From Desulfobacula sp. (GTDB taxonomy: Bacteria; Desulfobacterota; Desulfobacteria; Desulfobacterales; Desulfobacteraceae), in contig NZ_JAQYWD010000002.1 of assembly GCF_030145145.1 (NCBI RefSeq), positions 124,001 to 188,000 of the forward strand: a DNA stretch of 64,000 nt, in the 5' to 3' direction. Positions 35,672 to 44,869 of this stretch are shown piece by piece. The notes under the pieces are model-generated. The model searched no databases. It had not been told where the DNA came from and saw only the letters and a list, made by a program, of their open reading frames with translations. The number at the start of each line of letters is the position of its first letter. Positions within the stretch are counted from its first letter, which is position 1. Position numbers and translations under genes: made by a program.

Positions 35672-37384
35672 TTAAATTACGGCGGATAATAATCCAGTGG
35701 CCACGAATAAACCCTCCATAATAAATTCTCGATGCGGACCTGATATATGACGATTATGTTTAAAAAACCGTATTAACAGCAGCATGCCAAGGGGCATCAA
35801 AGCCAGCAGAACGGCTCGATTTACCAGCAACTCGGTAAAAGATACCACCATGAGGATACCCATATCCACAATCAGCACGGACTTGATCAGCGCAAAGCTC
35901 CGTTTTTCGCCTAAAAGAATGGGAAGGGTTTCTTTTCCGGTAATCCTGTCTCCCTGAATGGCAATGATATCAAAAAAAGCCGTCCGCGCAAAGACCAGGC
36001 CCACGGCAAACAAAAAAACCACTGCAACCGACCGCCAATCCGTGTAATTTGACACGGCCGGTAACAGACTGGTGACGATTCCCCAGGCCATAACAATTAA
36101 AATGGTTTTTGAACCGGGAATATCTTTTATTCGGGCCTTTTGTCGTTTATTGAACCGCAACGGAATCAGTTGCAGGTTATAGGACAAACCCAAAAGACTC
36201 ATGACCAGCAGAATCATAAAAGAGACGGCCCCGGTGATAAAACTCAAGTAAAGGCCGGCTGCCCCGGACAACACCGCCAGAAGCCACAGAGACCGTCGAT
36301 TGTTTTCATAAAAGACGGCCCTTTGGGGCTGGTTGTAGGTATCAGACTTGACAGTGAACAAATGATTCAGTATCTGCATGGAAAGAACATACAACATGGC
36401 GATCAGCGCATGATGCGAATCCTGGGCAATTCCCTGGAGCCGGGAACACGCGTATGTAAGGAACCCGGCACCTGCTGCTGCCATTATATTGGTCTTCAGC
36501 AGAAAATCACGAATTGAAAACAACCCTGTTTTGACAGGATGTTGCCGTTGCAGGTGGTTCGCCACGGCTTCATAGGCCTCATTAATGATCCAGTTGGGCG
36601 TTGAGGCACCAGCGGTAATCGCAACAGATCCGGCTGACGACAACCGTCCATAATCAATCTGGGAAACTTCCTCAATATGGACAACCGGTTTTCCTGTCCG
36701 GGTCGCGATCTGTGCCAGCCGTTTTGTATTTCCGCTCTGCTTTCCGCCCACAACAATCACGGCATCATTTTCCCGGGCAAGCTTACGGATTTCAGCCTGA
36801 CGTTTTTCAGTGGATCCGCAAATGGTATCAAATACGCTATAATGGGGGGCCTGGGTTTCACACCACGCCTTTATATCCTTATAAACAGCGGTGTTCTGAG
36901 TGGTTTGCGCCACCACGACAGCAGCATCAAACCGGGGCAGTTCCCGCAGTTGATCCACGGAGGAGATCACATGTCCCCGGCCCTTTGCATATCCTGAAAG
37001 GCCCACAACTTCCGGGTGTTTCTCATCCCCGACAATCAGGGTGACATACCCTTTTTGGGCATATTTGTGAATAATGGCCTGGACCTTTATCACCCGGGGG
37101 CACGTGGCATTAATAACGGTAAACCCAAGATCTTTAAGCGATTGTTCATCCTCCGGAGGTACCCCGTGAGCCCGGATCAAAACAATGCCGCTCCCCTTTG
37201 AGGGCAGTTGATCCATCCTGAAAATCTGTTTTTCTTCGAGCATTTTCAGCACCTGGGGATTATGGATCAACGGACCATAGGTATAAATGGGTTCCCGGGA
37301 CTGGTTTGACGCATCCAACACCATATCCACAGCCCGCCGGACCCCCATACAGAATCCAGCGGTTTTCGCCACAACAATTTTCAT
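35672..37384 (-). CDS. ispH: IspH-UbiA fusion: HMBPP reductase joined to a prenyltransferase-like membrane domain
   Basis: 570 residues. Residues 1-280 are a full IspH, which reduces HMBPP to IPP/DMAPP: [4Fe-4S] ligands Cys12, Cys95, Cys189; His41, His73, His123; Glu125 in EKHPE; ending TAGASTPNWII. Residues 290-570 are membrane-embedded (about 8-9 helices) and carry UbiA-type blocks: NHLFTVKSD after the second helix and the second motif DIIAIQGDRITGKETLP. So an isoprenoid-precursor enzyme is joined in frame to a UbiA-superfamily domain. No stop or frameshift lies between them. The start ATG overlaps the parB stop by 4 bp, so it is coupled to parAB. Confidence 0.9.
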   Translation of the reverse strand: MKIVVAKTAGFCMGVRRAVDMVLDASNQSREPIYTYGPLIHNPQVLKMLEEKQIFRMDQLPSKGSGIVLIRAHGVPPEDEQSLKDLGFTVINATCPRVIKVQAIIHKYAQKGYVTLIVGDEKHPEVVGLSGYAKGRGHVISSVDQLRELPRFDAAVVVAQTTQNTAVYKDIKAWCETQAPHYSVFDTICGSTEKRQAEIRKLARENDAVIVVGGKQSGNTKRLAQIATRTGKPVVHIEEVSQIDYGRLSSAGSVAITAGASTPNWIINEAYEAVANHLQRQHPVKTGLFSIRDFLLKTNIMAAAGAGFLTYACSRLQGIAQDSHHALIAMLYVLSMQILNHLFTVKSDTYNQPQRAVFYENNRRSLWLLAVLSGAAGLYLSFITGAVSFMILLVMSLLGLSYNLQLIPLRFNKRQKARIKDIPGSKTILIVMAWGIVTSLLPAVSNYTDWRSVAVVFLFAVGLVFARTAFFDIIAIQGDRITGKETLPILLGEKRSFALIKSVLIVDMGILMVVSFTELLVNRAVLLALMPLGMLLLIRFFKHNRHISGPHREFIMEGLFVATGLLSAVI

Positions 37385-38250
37385 GACACCTGGGTCAGCA
37401 GATCAACCAGACGCTGGAAATCTGCGTTGGATTTAAAATTGATTTCTATTTTGCCTTTATCCCCGTTCTTTTGAATCCTGACTTTGGATTGGATATGATG
37501 AGAGAGGCGCGAACAGGTTTCATCAAGGAATTGTTTTTCCACGGTGGATATTTTTTTCTTCAATTTTTGCGGTTCTCGTTTAGCCATGTTAACCAGTCGT
37601 TCCGTTTCCCTTACCGACAACTCTTTTTCCAGGACTGTTTTGAACAGGTGAAGCTGATTTTCTTCTGAAGCAACCCCTAACAAGGCCCTGGCATGTCCCA
37701 TGGATATTTTTTCCGCAATTAAGCTGTTTTTTATCTCCTGGGGAAGGCTTCTGAGGCGCAACAGGTTGGCAATGGTAGGGCGACTTTTTCCTATTTTCTG
37801 GGCAACCTTTTCCTGGGTATAATGAAATTCGTTAATAAGCCGGTGATACGCTTCTGCCTCTTCAAGGACGTTTAAATTTTCCCGTTGAATATTTTCAATA
37901 ATGGAAACTTCCAACACCTGCTCATCGGTCAGGTTTTTAACAAACACCGGCACATGGGTCAACTTGGCTTCCCGGGCTGCACGGAGTCTTCTTTCCCCTG
38001 CTATCAACTCATATGCATCATCAATTTTTCGGACCAGCAGGGGCTGCAAAATCCCCTGTTGTGCAATGGAGTCCGTTAACTTGTCCAGTTCTTCCCGGCT
38101 GAATGCCGTCCTGGGTTGATACCGGTTCGGTGCAATCTGGTCAATGGAACACATCAAAAAATCAGGACAGCTCTCAAGCGTATCAAAAACCGGAATCAAG
38201 GCGGAAATACCACGACCCAATCCGGTATTTTTCTTTTTCTTTTTTGTCAT
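37381..38250 (-). CDS. parB: Chromosome-partitioning protein ParB
   Basis: 289 residues: basic start with GLGRGISALIP, the CTP-binding ParB/Srx block (NRYQPRTAF, ELIAGERRLRAAR), the Arg-patch ENIQRENLN, the helix-turn-helix (YTQEKVAQKIGKSRPTIANLLRLR) and a C-terminal dimerisation part. ParB loads at parS and slides as a CTP-dependent clamp to organise the origin region. It overlaps parA by 4 bp upstream and the ispH fusion by 4 bp downstream. I saw no parS palindrome (TGTTTCACGTGAAACA type) in this stretch. Confidence 0.95.
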   Translation of the reverse strand: MTKKKKKNTGLGRGISALIPVFDTLESCPDFLMCSIDQIAPNRYQPRTAFSREELDKLTDSIAQQGILQPLLVRKIDDAYELIAGERRLRAAREAKLTHVPVFVKNLTDEQVLEVSIIENIQRENLNVLEEAEAYHRLINEFHYTQEKVAQKIGKSRPTIANLLRLRSLPQEIKNSLIAEKISMGHARALLGVASEENQLHLFKTVLEKELSVRETERLVNMAKREPQKLKKKISTVEKQFLDETCSRLSHHIQSKVRIQKNGDKGKIEINFKSNADFQRLVDLLTQVS

Positions 38251-39005
38251 CTTTTTAGAAGTTCCCTTGCTAAAGCCATATAGCTTTTTGATCCTTGTGA
38301 GTGTTTGTCATATAACATAACCGGCAATCCATAACTGGGCGCTTCTCCAAGCTTTACATTCCTGGGTATTTTTGTTTTAAAAACCATGTCCTTGAAATAT
38401 TTTCTCGCGTCTTCAACCACCTGCTGGGCAAGATTGGTGCGTTTGTCATACAGGGTCAACAGAATCCCCTTTATTTTCAACCCGGGATTCAAAGAAGACT
38501 TCACCCGTTTTATGGTATCCAGCAGTTGCCCCAGGCCCTCAAGGGCATAAAATTCACTTTGAAGCGTTATCAAAACAGCGTCTGAAGCTGTAAAAGCGTT
38601 CAATGTCAACAAACTTAACGCCGGTGGGCAATCAATAATAATATAGTCAAACGTTTCCTTTATCGGTTCCAGAAGCGCTTCCAGTTTTCGTTCCCTGTCC
38701 CGGACAGACACCATCTCAATTTCAAACCCGATAAGATCGCTATTGGCGGGAATCATCATCAGCCGGGGTAACACTGTGGGACAAATAATGTCATTGATAT
38801 CAGCCTCGCCTATAAGTCCCTGATACAGGGCATCTTCCAGGGAGGGCTTGTCAATACCCATACCGGTCGTTGCATTTGCCTGGGAATCACAATCAATCAT
38901 CAATGTTTTTTTTCCCAGTATGGCCAGGGCGGCGGATAGATTAACAGCGGTGGTTGTTTTGCCAACGCCCCCTTTCTGATTTGCTATGCTGATAATCTGG
39001 CTCAT
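38247..39005 (-). CDS. parA: Chromosome-partitioning ATPase ParA (Soj-like)
   Basis: 252 residues, ATG 39005 with AAGGA 10 nt upstream. Deviant Walker A KGGVGKTT at residues 10-17, DCDSQANAT, Walker B-like IIIDCPPALSLL, all features of chromosomal Soj/ParA. It binds DNA non-specifically as an ATP dimer and is stimulated by ParB to move origins apart. First gene of the parAB-ispH operon; convention places such operons near oriC, but no dnaA/gid genes are seen here. Confidence 0.95.
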   Translation of the reverse strand: MSQIISIANQKGGVGKTTTAVNLSAALAILGKKTLMIDCDSQANATTGMGIDKPSLEDALYQGLIGEADINDIICPTVLPRLMMIPANSDLIGFEIEMVSVRDRERKLEALLEPIKETFDYIIIDCPPALSLLTLNAFTASDAVLITLQSEFYALEGLGQLLDTIKRVKSSLNPGLKIKGILLTLYDKRTNLAQQVVEDARKYFKDMVFKTKIPRNVKLGEAPSYGLPVMLYDKHSQGSKSYMALARELLKR

Positions 39006-39092
39006 AATTAAAAATCCTTATCACAATTACCTTTCTTAGGCAATCGGTTAAAAAGTCAAACTGCCATTGCTTAAAAAAAAACAACCCCCCAC

Positions 39093-39130
39093 AAAAAAAG
39101 CCTTGTACGGCAAATCATCTGCCGTACAAG
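39093..39130 (-). terminator. Rho-independent terminator of the selenoprotein gene
   Basis: On the minus strand a perfect 11-bp stem (CTTGTACGGCA/TGCCGTACAAG, 7-nt loop) is followed by a run of seven T after GGC. It lies 33 nt past the stop at 39163 and between two minus-strand operons. Confidence 0.88.
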
Positions 39131-39162
39131 ACTTTATCTGATCTTAAAATTTAACGAATGAC

Positions 39163-40482
39163 TTACATGGCCGATTCAGGATGGAAGACATCCACTTCTT
39201 TCAAGTCTTCACCCAGGTATTCTCTTTCATTGGGGCCCAGTATACCCAGAGAAAGGTTTAAGAGGGTCCATAAATGAACGGTCTGCCATGCATGATCATT
39301 GACTTCCGACAGGTCATGCACCTGAGCATGACAATTATGGCAGGGGGTGATGCAATAAGGTGCTTTGGTTGTCAGGATCTGGTTGGCCTTGGTCTGCCCA
39401 TAGGCCCGTCTTTGCTCCTGGAAACCGGACTGGAGGAAACCACCGCCACCACCGCAGCAAAAGTTGTTGGATTTGTTGGGGGTCATGTCGATGAAATTTT
39501 CCTCGCCCACAACTGCTTTAACGACATATCTTAATTCCTCTGCAACCGGGTCTCCAAAAGATTTTCTGACCAGCTGGCAGGGGTCCTGAACCGTGAACTT
39601 GATTTTTCGGTCCTTGTTCCAGTCGGAAGAGGGCTTAAGCTTTCCGTCCCTGATCCATTCGGCATAGAGTTGAATGATACTTTTAATTTCAAAGTTATAA
39701 GGGATATTAAATTTTTGCAGTCCAGCCCGGACTGCGAAGAGTTCGTGCCCTCACTCGGTGTTGAGCCAGACTTTACAGCCCAGGTCCTCCACTGCTTTTA
39801 CTTTTGTCCGGACAATCTTTTCCCAATTTTCATTATCTGCAGAAAAAAGGCAATAATTCTCTGCTGCCCATCCTTTTGTACCATAGGTCCAATCAGCCCC
39901 TGCAAGGTGCATTATTTTCCATAACGGCACCATTTCATCGGGTTCTGTTACCGGTTCCCTGGAGTTCTGGTTTAAAAAGTAGTAAGCCCCTTCCCGGTTG
40001 ACATCGGCTTTCATGTCAGCGAATTCAGGCTGTGCTTCCTGATATTCTTCGAGTACATCCTCCACAACAAACTGGAAATCTTCTTCATTGGCTCCCATGG
40101 CGGAACAGGTGTCGTTTTTTAATGCCATGTCACAAGAGCTTGTAATCCCCTTGGGTTTTTTCTCCTTGGGCCATTGCGCCCTTGCATTGAAAACCAGCTG
40201 GGGAATATTAATCTGCATCGGGCACACATACATGCACCGTGTACACATTGAGCACATCCATACCCAGTTCGTATTCAATATTTCTTCATCCATTCCAAGG
40301 GCTGCCATTCTTAAAAACTTTCTTGGATCCATGCCTTCGAGGCCGGTTGCCGGACAACCGGATGCACATGCACCGCATGTCAGGCATGCATTCAGGTTTC
40401 CGCCATCCGGCAGAAGTTTCATTACCTTGTCTTTAAAGGCGCTCTTTCTTGCACCTCCAATCTTAATAGCTGTATCTCCCAT
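39163..40482 (-). CDS. HdrD/GlpC-like iron-sulfur selenoprotein (TGA = selenocysteine)
   Basis: 439 residues if the in-frame TGA at 39753-39751 is read as selenocysteine (residue 244); from the alternative start at 40509 it would be residue 253. ATG 40482 is preferred (GGGGAG 9 nt upstream). Two ferredoxin-like [4Fe-4S] motifs come first (CLTCGACASGCP, CSMCTRCMYVCP), then a CCG-like half whose expected Cys in NTE-C-GHELF is the TGA, then a full CCG motif (DPC, 39 residues, CCGGGGG, PCHNC). Frame, family match and cluster ligands all continue past the TGA. A SECIS-like hairpin follows it at the right distance. Such proteins pass electrons to or from thiol/disulfide or membrane carriers in sulfate reducers. 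Ordinary gene calling would break it into two fragments. Confidence 0.88.
39717..39735 (-). promoter_or_regulatory. SECIS-like element downstream of the UGA codon
   Basis: In the mRNA a perfect 7-bp stem GCAGUCC/GGACUGC closes the loop GGGCU, starting 15 nt after UGA. Bacterial SECIS elements have a short stem with G-G at the loop start within about 11-16 nt of UGA, bound by SelB. Position, stem and loop all agree. Confidence 0.8.
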
Positions 40483-40509
40483 GCTATCGTTCTCCCCTAA
40501 TTTATTCAA

Positions 40510-40831
40510 ATTTAAAGTCTTGTATTTGTACTACAATATGTTCCCCCAATTTTTGGAACGATTTTTATCATCTTTTATTCCATAATTTATGTCAACCTTA
40601 ATTTTTTATGATCAGCAATTTTCATTATAAAATGCAATCGTCCCCGGACAATGGGTCAGGCTTGCGTTATTGACACTTTTGCCGACTTTTGCCCTTAATT
40701 GTTCAGGTTTTGGTCAAAAGCACAATAACACAAGCCTGACCCGGTTTAGTTATAATCATAATGAGAATTGCTGTTTTATGATCCGTTCAAAACGTTGACT
40801 TTTTTGAACTTTACCTTACTATTCAAAGGCA
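40510..40831. other. Divergent promoter gap containing repeat copy B
   Basis: A 320-bp gap between the selenoprotein and hrpA genes. Apart from the repeat at 40653-40742 it holds AT-rich promoter-like sequence; I could not pick a confident promoter. Confidence 0.45.
40653..40742. repeat. Dispersed hairpin element, copy B
   Basis: Inverted ends GGGTCAGGCTTGCGTTATTG and CAATAACACAAGCCTGACCC, around a core with no coding capacity. Shares the CAGGCTTG(C/T)GTTATTG form with copy D at 48886 (copies A and C carry CTTTC instead). Confidence 0.75.
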
Positions 40832-43800
40832 ATGAACGACCTGAAAAAAATAGAGCAGATGTGCGTTGATGTGATGTTAAAAGACAAACATGCCATCTTA
40901 AAAGAACTGCGATCCCTGAAAAAACGCACCCCCGATACCGCTCAAGGAATTGAAACCCGTACCCGTAGGATAAAGCAGCTTTTAAAAAAAACAGATCGTT
41001 CCATAAAAGAATGCCAGACAAGGGCTTTAAACAAACCATCCCATATCACTTCCCATCCCGATCTGCCCATCACCCATAAAAAAAATGACATCATCCAGGC
41101 CATAAAAAAAAATGCCGTGGTGATTATATCCGGGGAAACCGGGTCCGGGAAAACCACTCAAATTCCCAAATTCTGCCTTGACGCCGGCCAGGGCATCAAA
41201 GGACTCATCGGCTGCACGCAACCCCGGCGCATCGCCGCCATCAATGTGGCCCGACGGATTGCCGAAGAACTCCAGGAAACCATCGGCCAATCCGTGGGAT
41301 ACAAAATCAGGTTTGACGATAAAACCCAGCCCCGGGCCTATATCAAAATGATGACCGATGGGATCCTGCTGGCGGAAACCCAGACCGACCGGTTCCTGAA
41401 TGCCTATGACACCCTGATTGTGGATGAGGCCCATGAAAGAAGCCTGAACATTGACTTTACCCTGGGTATTTTAAGACGTCTTGTCCGGCAGAGAACGGAT
41501 CTGAAGCTGATTATCACATCCGCCACCATTGATACGGAAAAATTCTCAAAAGCCTTTGACAATGCGCCCATCATTGAAGTATCCGGTCGAATGTATCCGG
41601 TGGAAACCGTATACCGGCCCATTCTGGATAAAGACGGTGAACAGCAGACCATTGAAGACCAGGGATATGTTGAAGCCGCAGCAGATGCCGTCCATCTTTT
41701 GCTCGCTCAATCCAGATCCGGTGATATCCTGGTATTTATGCCCACAGAGCAGGATATCGGCGACACCATGGAATTGATCCGGGGAAAACGACATCCCGGG
41801 GTCACGGTCCTGCCTCTTTTTGCAAGGCTTTCAGCACAAGAGCAGTCCAAAATTTTCTCACGGCAGCCGGGAAGAAAGATTATTATTGCCACCAATGTGG
41901 CGGAAACCTCCCTGACCATACCCGGTATCAAATATGTCATCGACACCGGTTTAGCAAGGATTCTCAGCTATTCTCCCCGGACAAGGACAACGGCACTTCC
42001 CGTCAGCCCCATTTCCCAGTCTTCCGCTAACCAGCGCCTGGGTCGGTGCGGCCGGGTTGAAAACGGGGTCTGCATCCGGCTGTTTGATGAAGAAGATTTC
42101 AGGGCAAGACCTTTTTTTACCGCCCCTGAAATCCTGAGAAGCAATCTTGCCGAAGTTATATTAAGGATGGTCTCCCTGAAATTGGGAGATGTTTCAACCT
42201 TTCCGTTCATTGATGCCCCGGCCCTTAAAAGTATTAAGGATGGGTTTGACACCCTGATTGAACTGGGGGCCATCAAAGAAAGGAAAACCCGAAACCAACA
42301 AGCAAAAAAAAAAGCGTATGACCTCACCCCTATTGGCCGGGTCATGGCCAAACTGCCGGTTGACCCCAAACTCTCCAGAATTTTGATAGCAGCTGATGCC
42401 AACGGATGCCTGGCAGAAGCCGCCATCATAACCACGGCCCTCGCCATTGCAGACCCAAGACAGAGACCTGCGGAAAAAACCCAGGCAGCAGATCAAAAGC
42501 ATGCCCTGTTCAAAGATCCGGGTTCAGATTTTATTACCCTCTTAAATATCTGGAATGCGGTGAAAGCCGCTGAAAAAAGGCTAAGCTCCCGATCGAAACT
42601 CAAACGATACTGCCAGGACCATTACCTGTCTTTCAAACGCCTGAGGGAATGGAATGACATCCACAGACAGATCATCAGAATCCTGAAAGAAAATGATATC
42701 CGGGGAGAAAAAAAGATCTCTTTTCCCCTGGGGACCCAGGGGATGAAAGCCAAAGAATTTGACATTGGCGGGCCGTTGTATATTGCCCTGCACAAAGCCA
42801 TTTTATCAGGGTATCTTGCCAATATTGCCCATAAAAAAGAAAAAAACATCTTCACTGCTGCAAAAGGACAACAGGCAATGATATTCCCAGGGTCTGGTCT
42901 GTTTAACACTGCGGGCGACTGGATTGTTGCGGCAGAATTTGTCAGGACCAGTCAGTTGTTTGCAAGATCTGTCGCCACCATTGACCCCCTGTGGTTGGAA
43001 CCCATTGGAAAAAACCTGTGCACGTATACCTATTCTGATCCGCACTGGGCCAAGAAACAGGGGGCTGTCATGGCAAAAGAACAGGTGTCACTGTTCGGGC
43101 TTTTGATTGTCTCTGACCGAAACATTGCCTACGGCAAAATAAATCCGGAAGAAGCAGGAGAAATATTTGTCCGCCATGCCCTGGTCCAGGGGGAAATCCA
43201 TCAAAAATTCGACTTCATGACCCATAACCGGCAATTAATTGATGAACTTGAAACCCTTGAACATAAAACCCGGAAAAAGGATATCCTGATATCTGAAGAT
43301 GATATGTACCTTTTTTACCAGTCCCGGCTTCCCCAACCGTTTTATGATATCCGAACCTTTTCCAGGTTTGTGCGAGACCAGGAAAATAAAACTTTTTTAA
43401 AAATGACACTGGCGGATCTTCAACGATCAACCATTGATGAAAATGAACTCTCCTTGTTTCCGGATGCCCTGACAATGGCACACGGTCAGTTCAGGCTCGA
43501 CTATGAATTTAACCCGGGCGCTCAAACAGACGGGGTTACCATAAGCGTTCCTGCTGATTCTGCATCACTGGTATCGAAAAACAGTTTGGACAGACTGGTT
43601 CCCGGATTGTTTGAAGAAAAAATAGGGGCTTTAATAAAAGCCCTTCCTAAAAAATTTCGGGTACAACTGATGCCGGTATCTGAAAAGGCCGATATCATTG
43701 CCAGGGAAATGCCCAGAGAAGATGCCCCCTTATATTCCCTGCTGTCTGCGTTTATTCGAAACCGGTTTAACCTTGTGATCCCGGCCACCCTGTGGTCAGA

Positions 43801-44869
43801 CAAAGACCTGCCGGACCATTTAAAAATGAGAATCTCCATCCGGGATGAACAAGGAAAAGAAATTAAAGCCCTGCGGGACAAATCCGTGTTAAATGAGTTT
43901 TCCGCCACATTGGCCCCTCAAACGGGCAATGCGTTTGATAGGGCTAAGAAAAAATATGAGACATCCCCTGTAAAAGAATGGAATTTTGACGATCTTGAAG
44001 ACTCAATTATCATCCACCAGGATAAGGCGTTCACGCAAAAAGGCTATCCCGGACTTAAACTTGAAGTTGATACCGGCCCCAAAAAAAACAACCCGGTGTT
44101 ATCCCTAAGGCTTTTCAAGTCAGCCCAGGCAGCCCAAGAGGCCCATTGCCAAGGAATAAAACACCTCTTCCAGCTCTGCTTTCCGGAAGATTTCAAATCC
44201 TTGAAAAAAGACATCACCACCGCTGCCGGCATCAAACAGATGGCACCGTTTTTTAACGGCCCCACAAAATTTCAGCAGTCCTTGTTCAATAGGATCACCA
44301 CCACCTTGTTTGCAAAAAATATCCGGACAAAAAAAGCCTTTGAAAGCCATGCTCAAAAAGAATTAAAATCACTTTACCCTGCCGGACAGCAATTTATCAG
44401 CGACATTTTAGTCCTTGGGAAGGAATATCAGTCCTGTTTTAACCTGATTCAAAAACTATCCTTTCAGCACCAGAAAAAGGAAAAATTGTTCGATATATTA
44501 ACCGCGCTTTTCAAAGACCTGAAAAACCTTGTCCCGGAAAATTTTATAGATCTTTATACCATGGAAAGAATCCGCCACCTTCACCGGTATGTGGCCTGTA
44601 TCCGGATCAGGGCTCAAAGATCCGTTGACAACCCCCTGAAGCAAGAAAAAAAAGCGGGGCAGTTGACCGGTTACACCCATCACCTGAATCGGTTATTATC
44701 CTCACTTTCCCAAGACTCTTCGCCGGAAAAAGCCCAGCAGGTTGAACACTTTTTCTGGCTTCTGGAAGAATATAAAATATCGTTGTTTGCCCAGGAGTTA
44801 AAAACAATCGTACCCATTTCTGCCAAAAAGCTGGATAAATTTTTAATAAAGCTCTCCACAATGATCTGA
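40832..44869 (+). CDS. hrpA: ATP-dependent RNA helicase HrpA
   Basis: 1,345 residues, the usual length for HrpA. DEAH-box core: Walker A GETGSGKTT (about residue 103), TQPRRIAA, DEAHERS (about 198), SATIDTEKF, ATNVAETSLTIPG, QRLGRCGR, then the ratchet/OB-fold region and a long C-terminal DUF3418 extension (from about 800). HrpA acts in RNA processing and rescue of collided ribosomes in E. coli. A possible ribosome site (AAAGG) lies close to the ATG. The 3' end overlaps the convergent ModF-like gene by 27 bp. Confidence 0.95.
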   Translation: MNDLKKIEQMCVDVMLKDKHAILKELRSLKKRTPDTAQGIETRTRRIKQLLKKTDRSIKECQTRALNKPSHITSHPDLPITHKKNDIIQAIKKNAVVIISGETGSGKTTQIPKFCLDAGQGIKGLIGCTQPRRIAAINVARRIAEELQETIGQSVGYKIRFDDKTQPRAYIKMMTDGILLAETQTDRFLNAYDTLIVDEAHERSLNIDFTLGILRRLVRQRTDLKLIITSATIDTEKFSKAFDNAPIIEVSGRMYPVETVYRPILDKDGEQQTIEDQGYVEAAADAVHLLLAQSRSGDILVFMPTEQDIGDTMELIRGKRHPGVTVLPLFARLSAQEQSKIFSRQPGRKIIIATNVAETSLTIPGIKYVIDTGLARILSYSPRTRTTALPVSPISQSSANQRLGRCGRVENGVCIRLFDEEDFRARPFFTAPEILRSNLAEVILRMVSLKLGDVSTFPFIDAPALKSIKDGFDTLIELGAIKERKTRNQQAKKKAYDLTPIGRVMAKLPVDPKLSRILIAADANGCLAEAAIITTALAIADPRQRPAEKTQAADQKHALFKDPGSDFITLLNIWNAVKAAEKRLSSRSKLKRYCQDHYLSFKRLREWNDIHRQIIRILKENDIRGEKKISFPLGTQGMKAKEFDIGGPLYIALHKAILSGYLANIAHKKEKNIFTAAKGQQAMIFPGSGLFNTAGDWIVAAEFVRTSQLFARSVATIDPLWLEPIGKNLCTYTYSDPHWAKKQGAVMAKEQVSLFGLLIVSDRNIAYGKINPEEAGEIFVRHALVQGEIHQKFDFMTHNRQLIDELETLEHKTRKKDILISEDDMYLFYQSRLPQPFYDIRTFSRFVRDQENKTFLKMTLADLQRSTIDENELSLFPDALTMAHGQFRLDYEFNPGAQTDGVTISVPADSASLVSKNSLDRLVPGLFEEKIGALIKALPKKFRVQLMPVSEKADIIAREMPREDAPLYSLLSAFIRNRFNLVIPATLWSDKDLPDHLKMRISIRDEQGKEIKALRDKSVLNEFSATLAPQTGNAFDRAKKKYETSPVKEWNFDDLEDSIIIHQDKAFTQKGYPGLKLEVDTGPKKNNPVLSLRLFKSAQAAQEAHCQGIKHLFQLCFPEDFKSLKKDITTAAGIKQMAPFFNGPTKFQQSLFNRITTTLFAKNIRTKKAFESHAQKELKSLYPAGQQFISDILVLGKEYQSCFNLIQKLSFQHQKKEKLFDILTALFKDLKNLVPENFIDLYTMERIRHLHRYVACIRIRAQRSVDNPLKQEKKAGQLTGYTHHLNRLLSSLSQDSSPEKAQQVEHFFWLLEEYKISLFAQELKTIVPISAKKLDKFLIKLSTMI

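Noticed and set aside
39006-39162. parS or oriC next to parAB
   Set aside because: No TGTTTCACGTGAAACA-like palindrome or DnaA-box cluster was seen here or in nearby gaps. The palindrome at 39102-39130 is a terminator.
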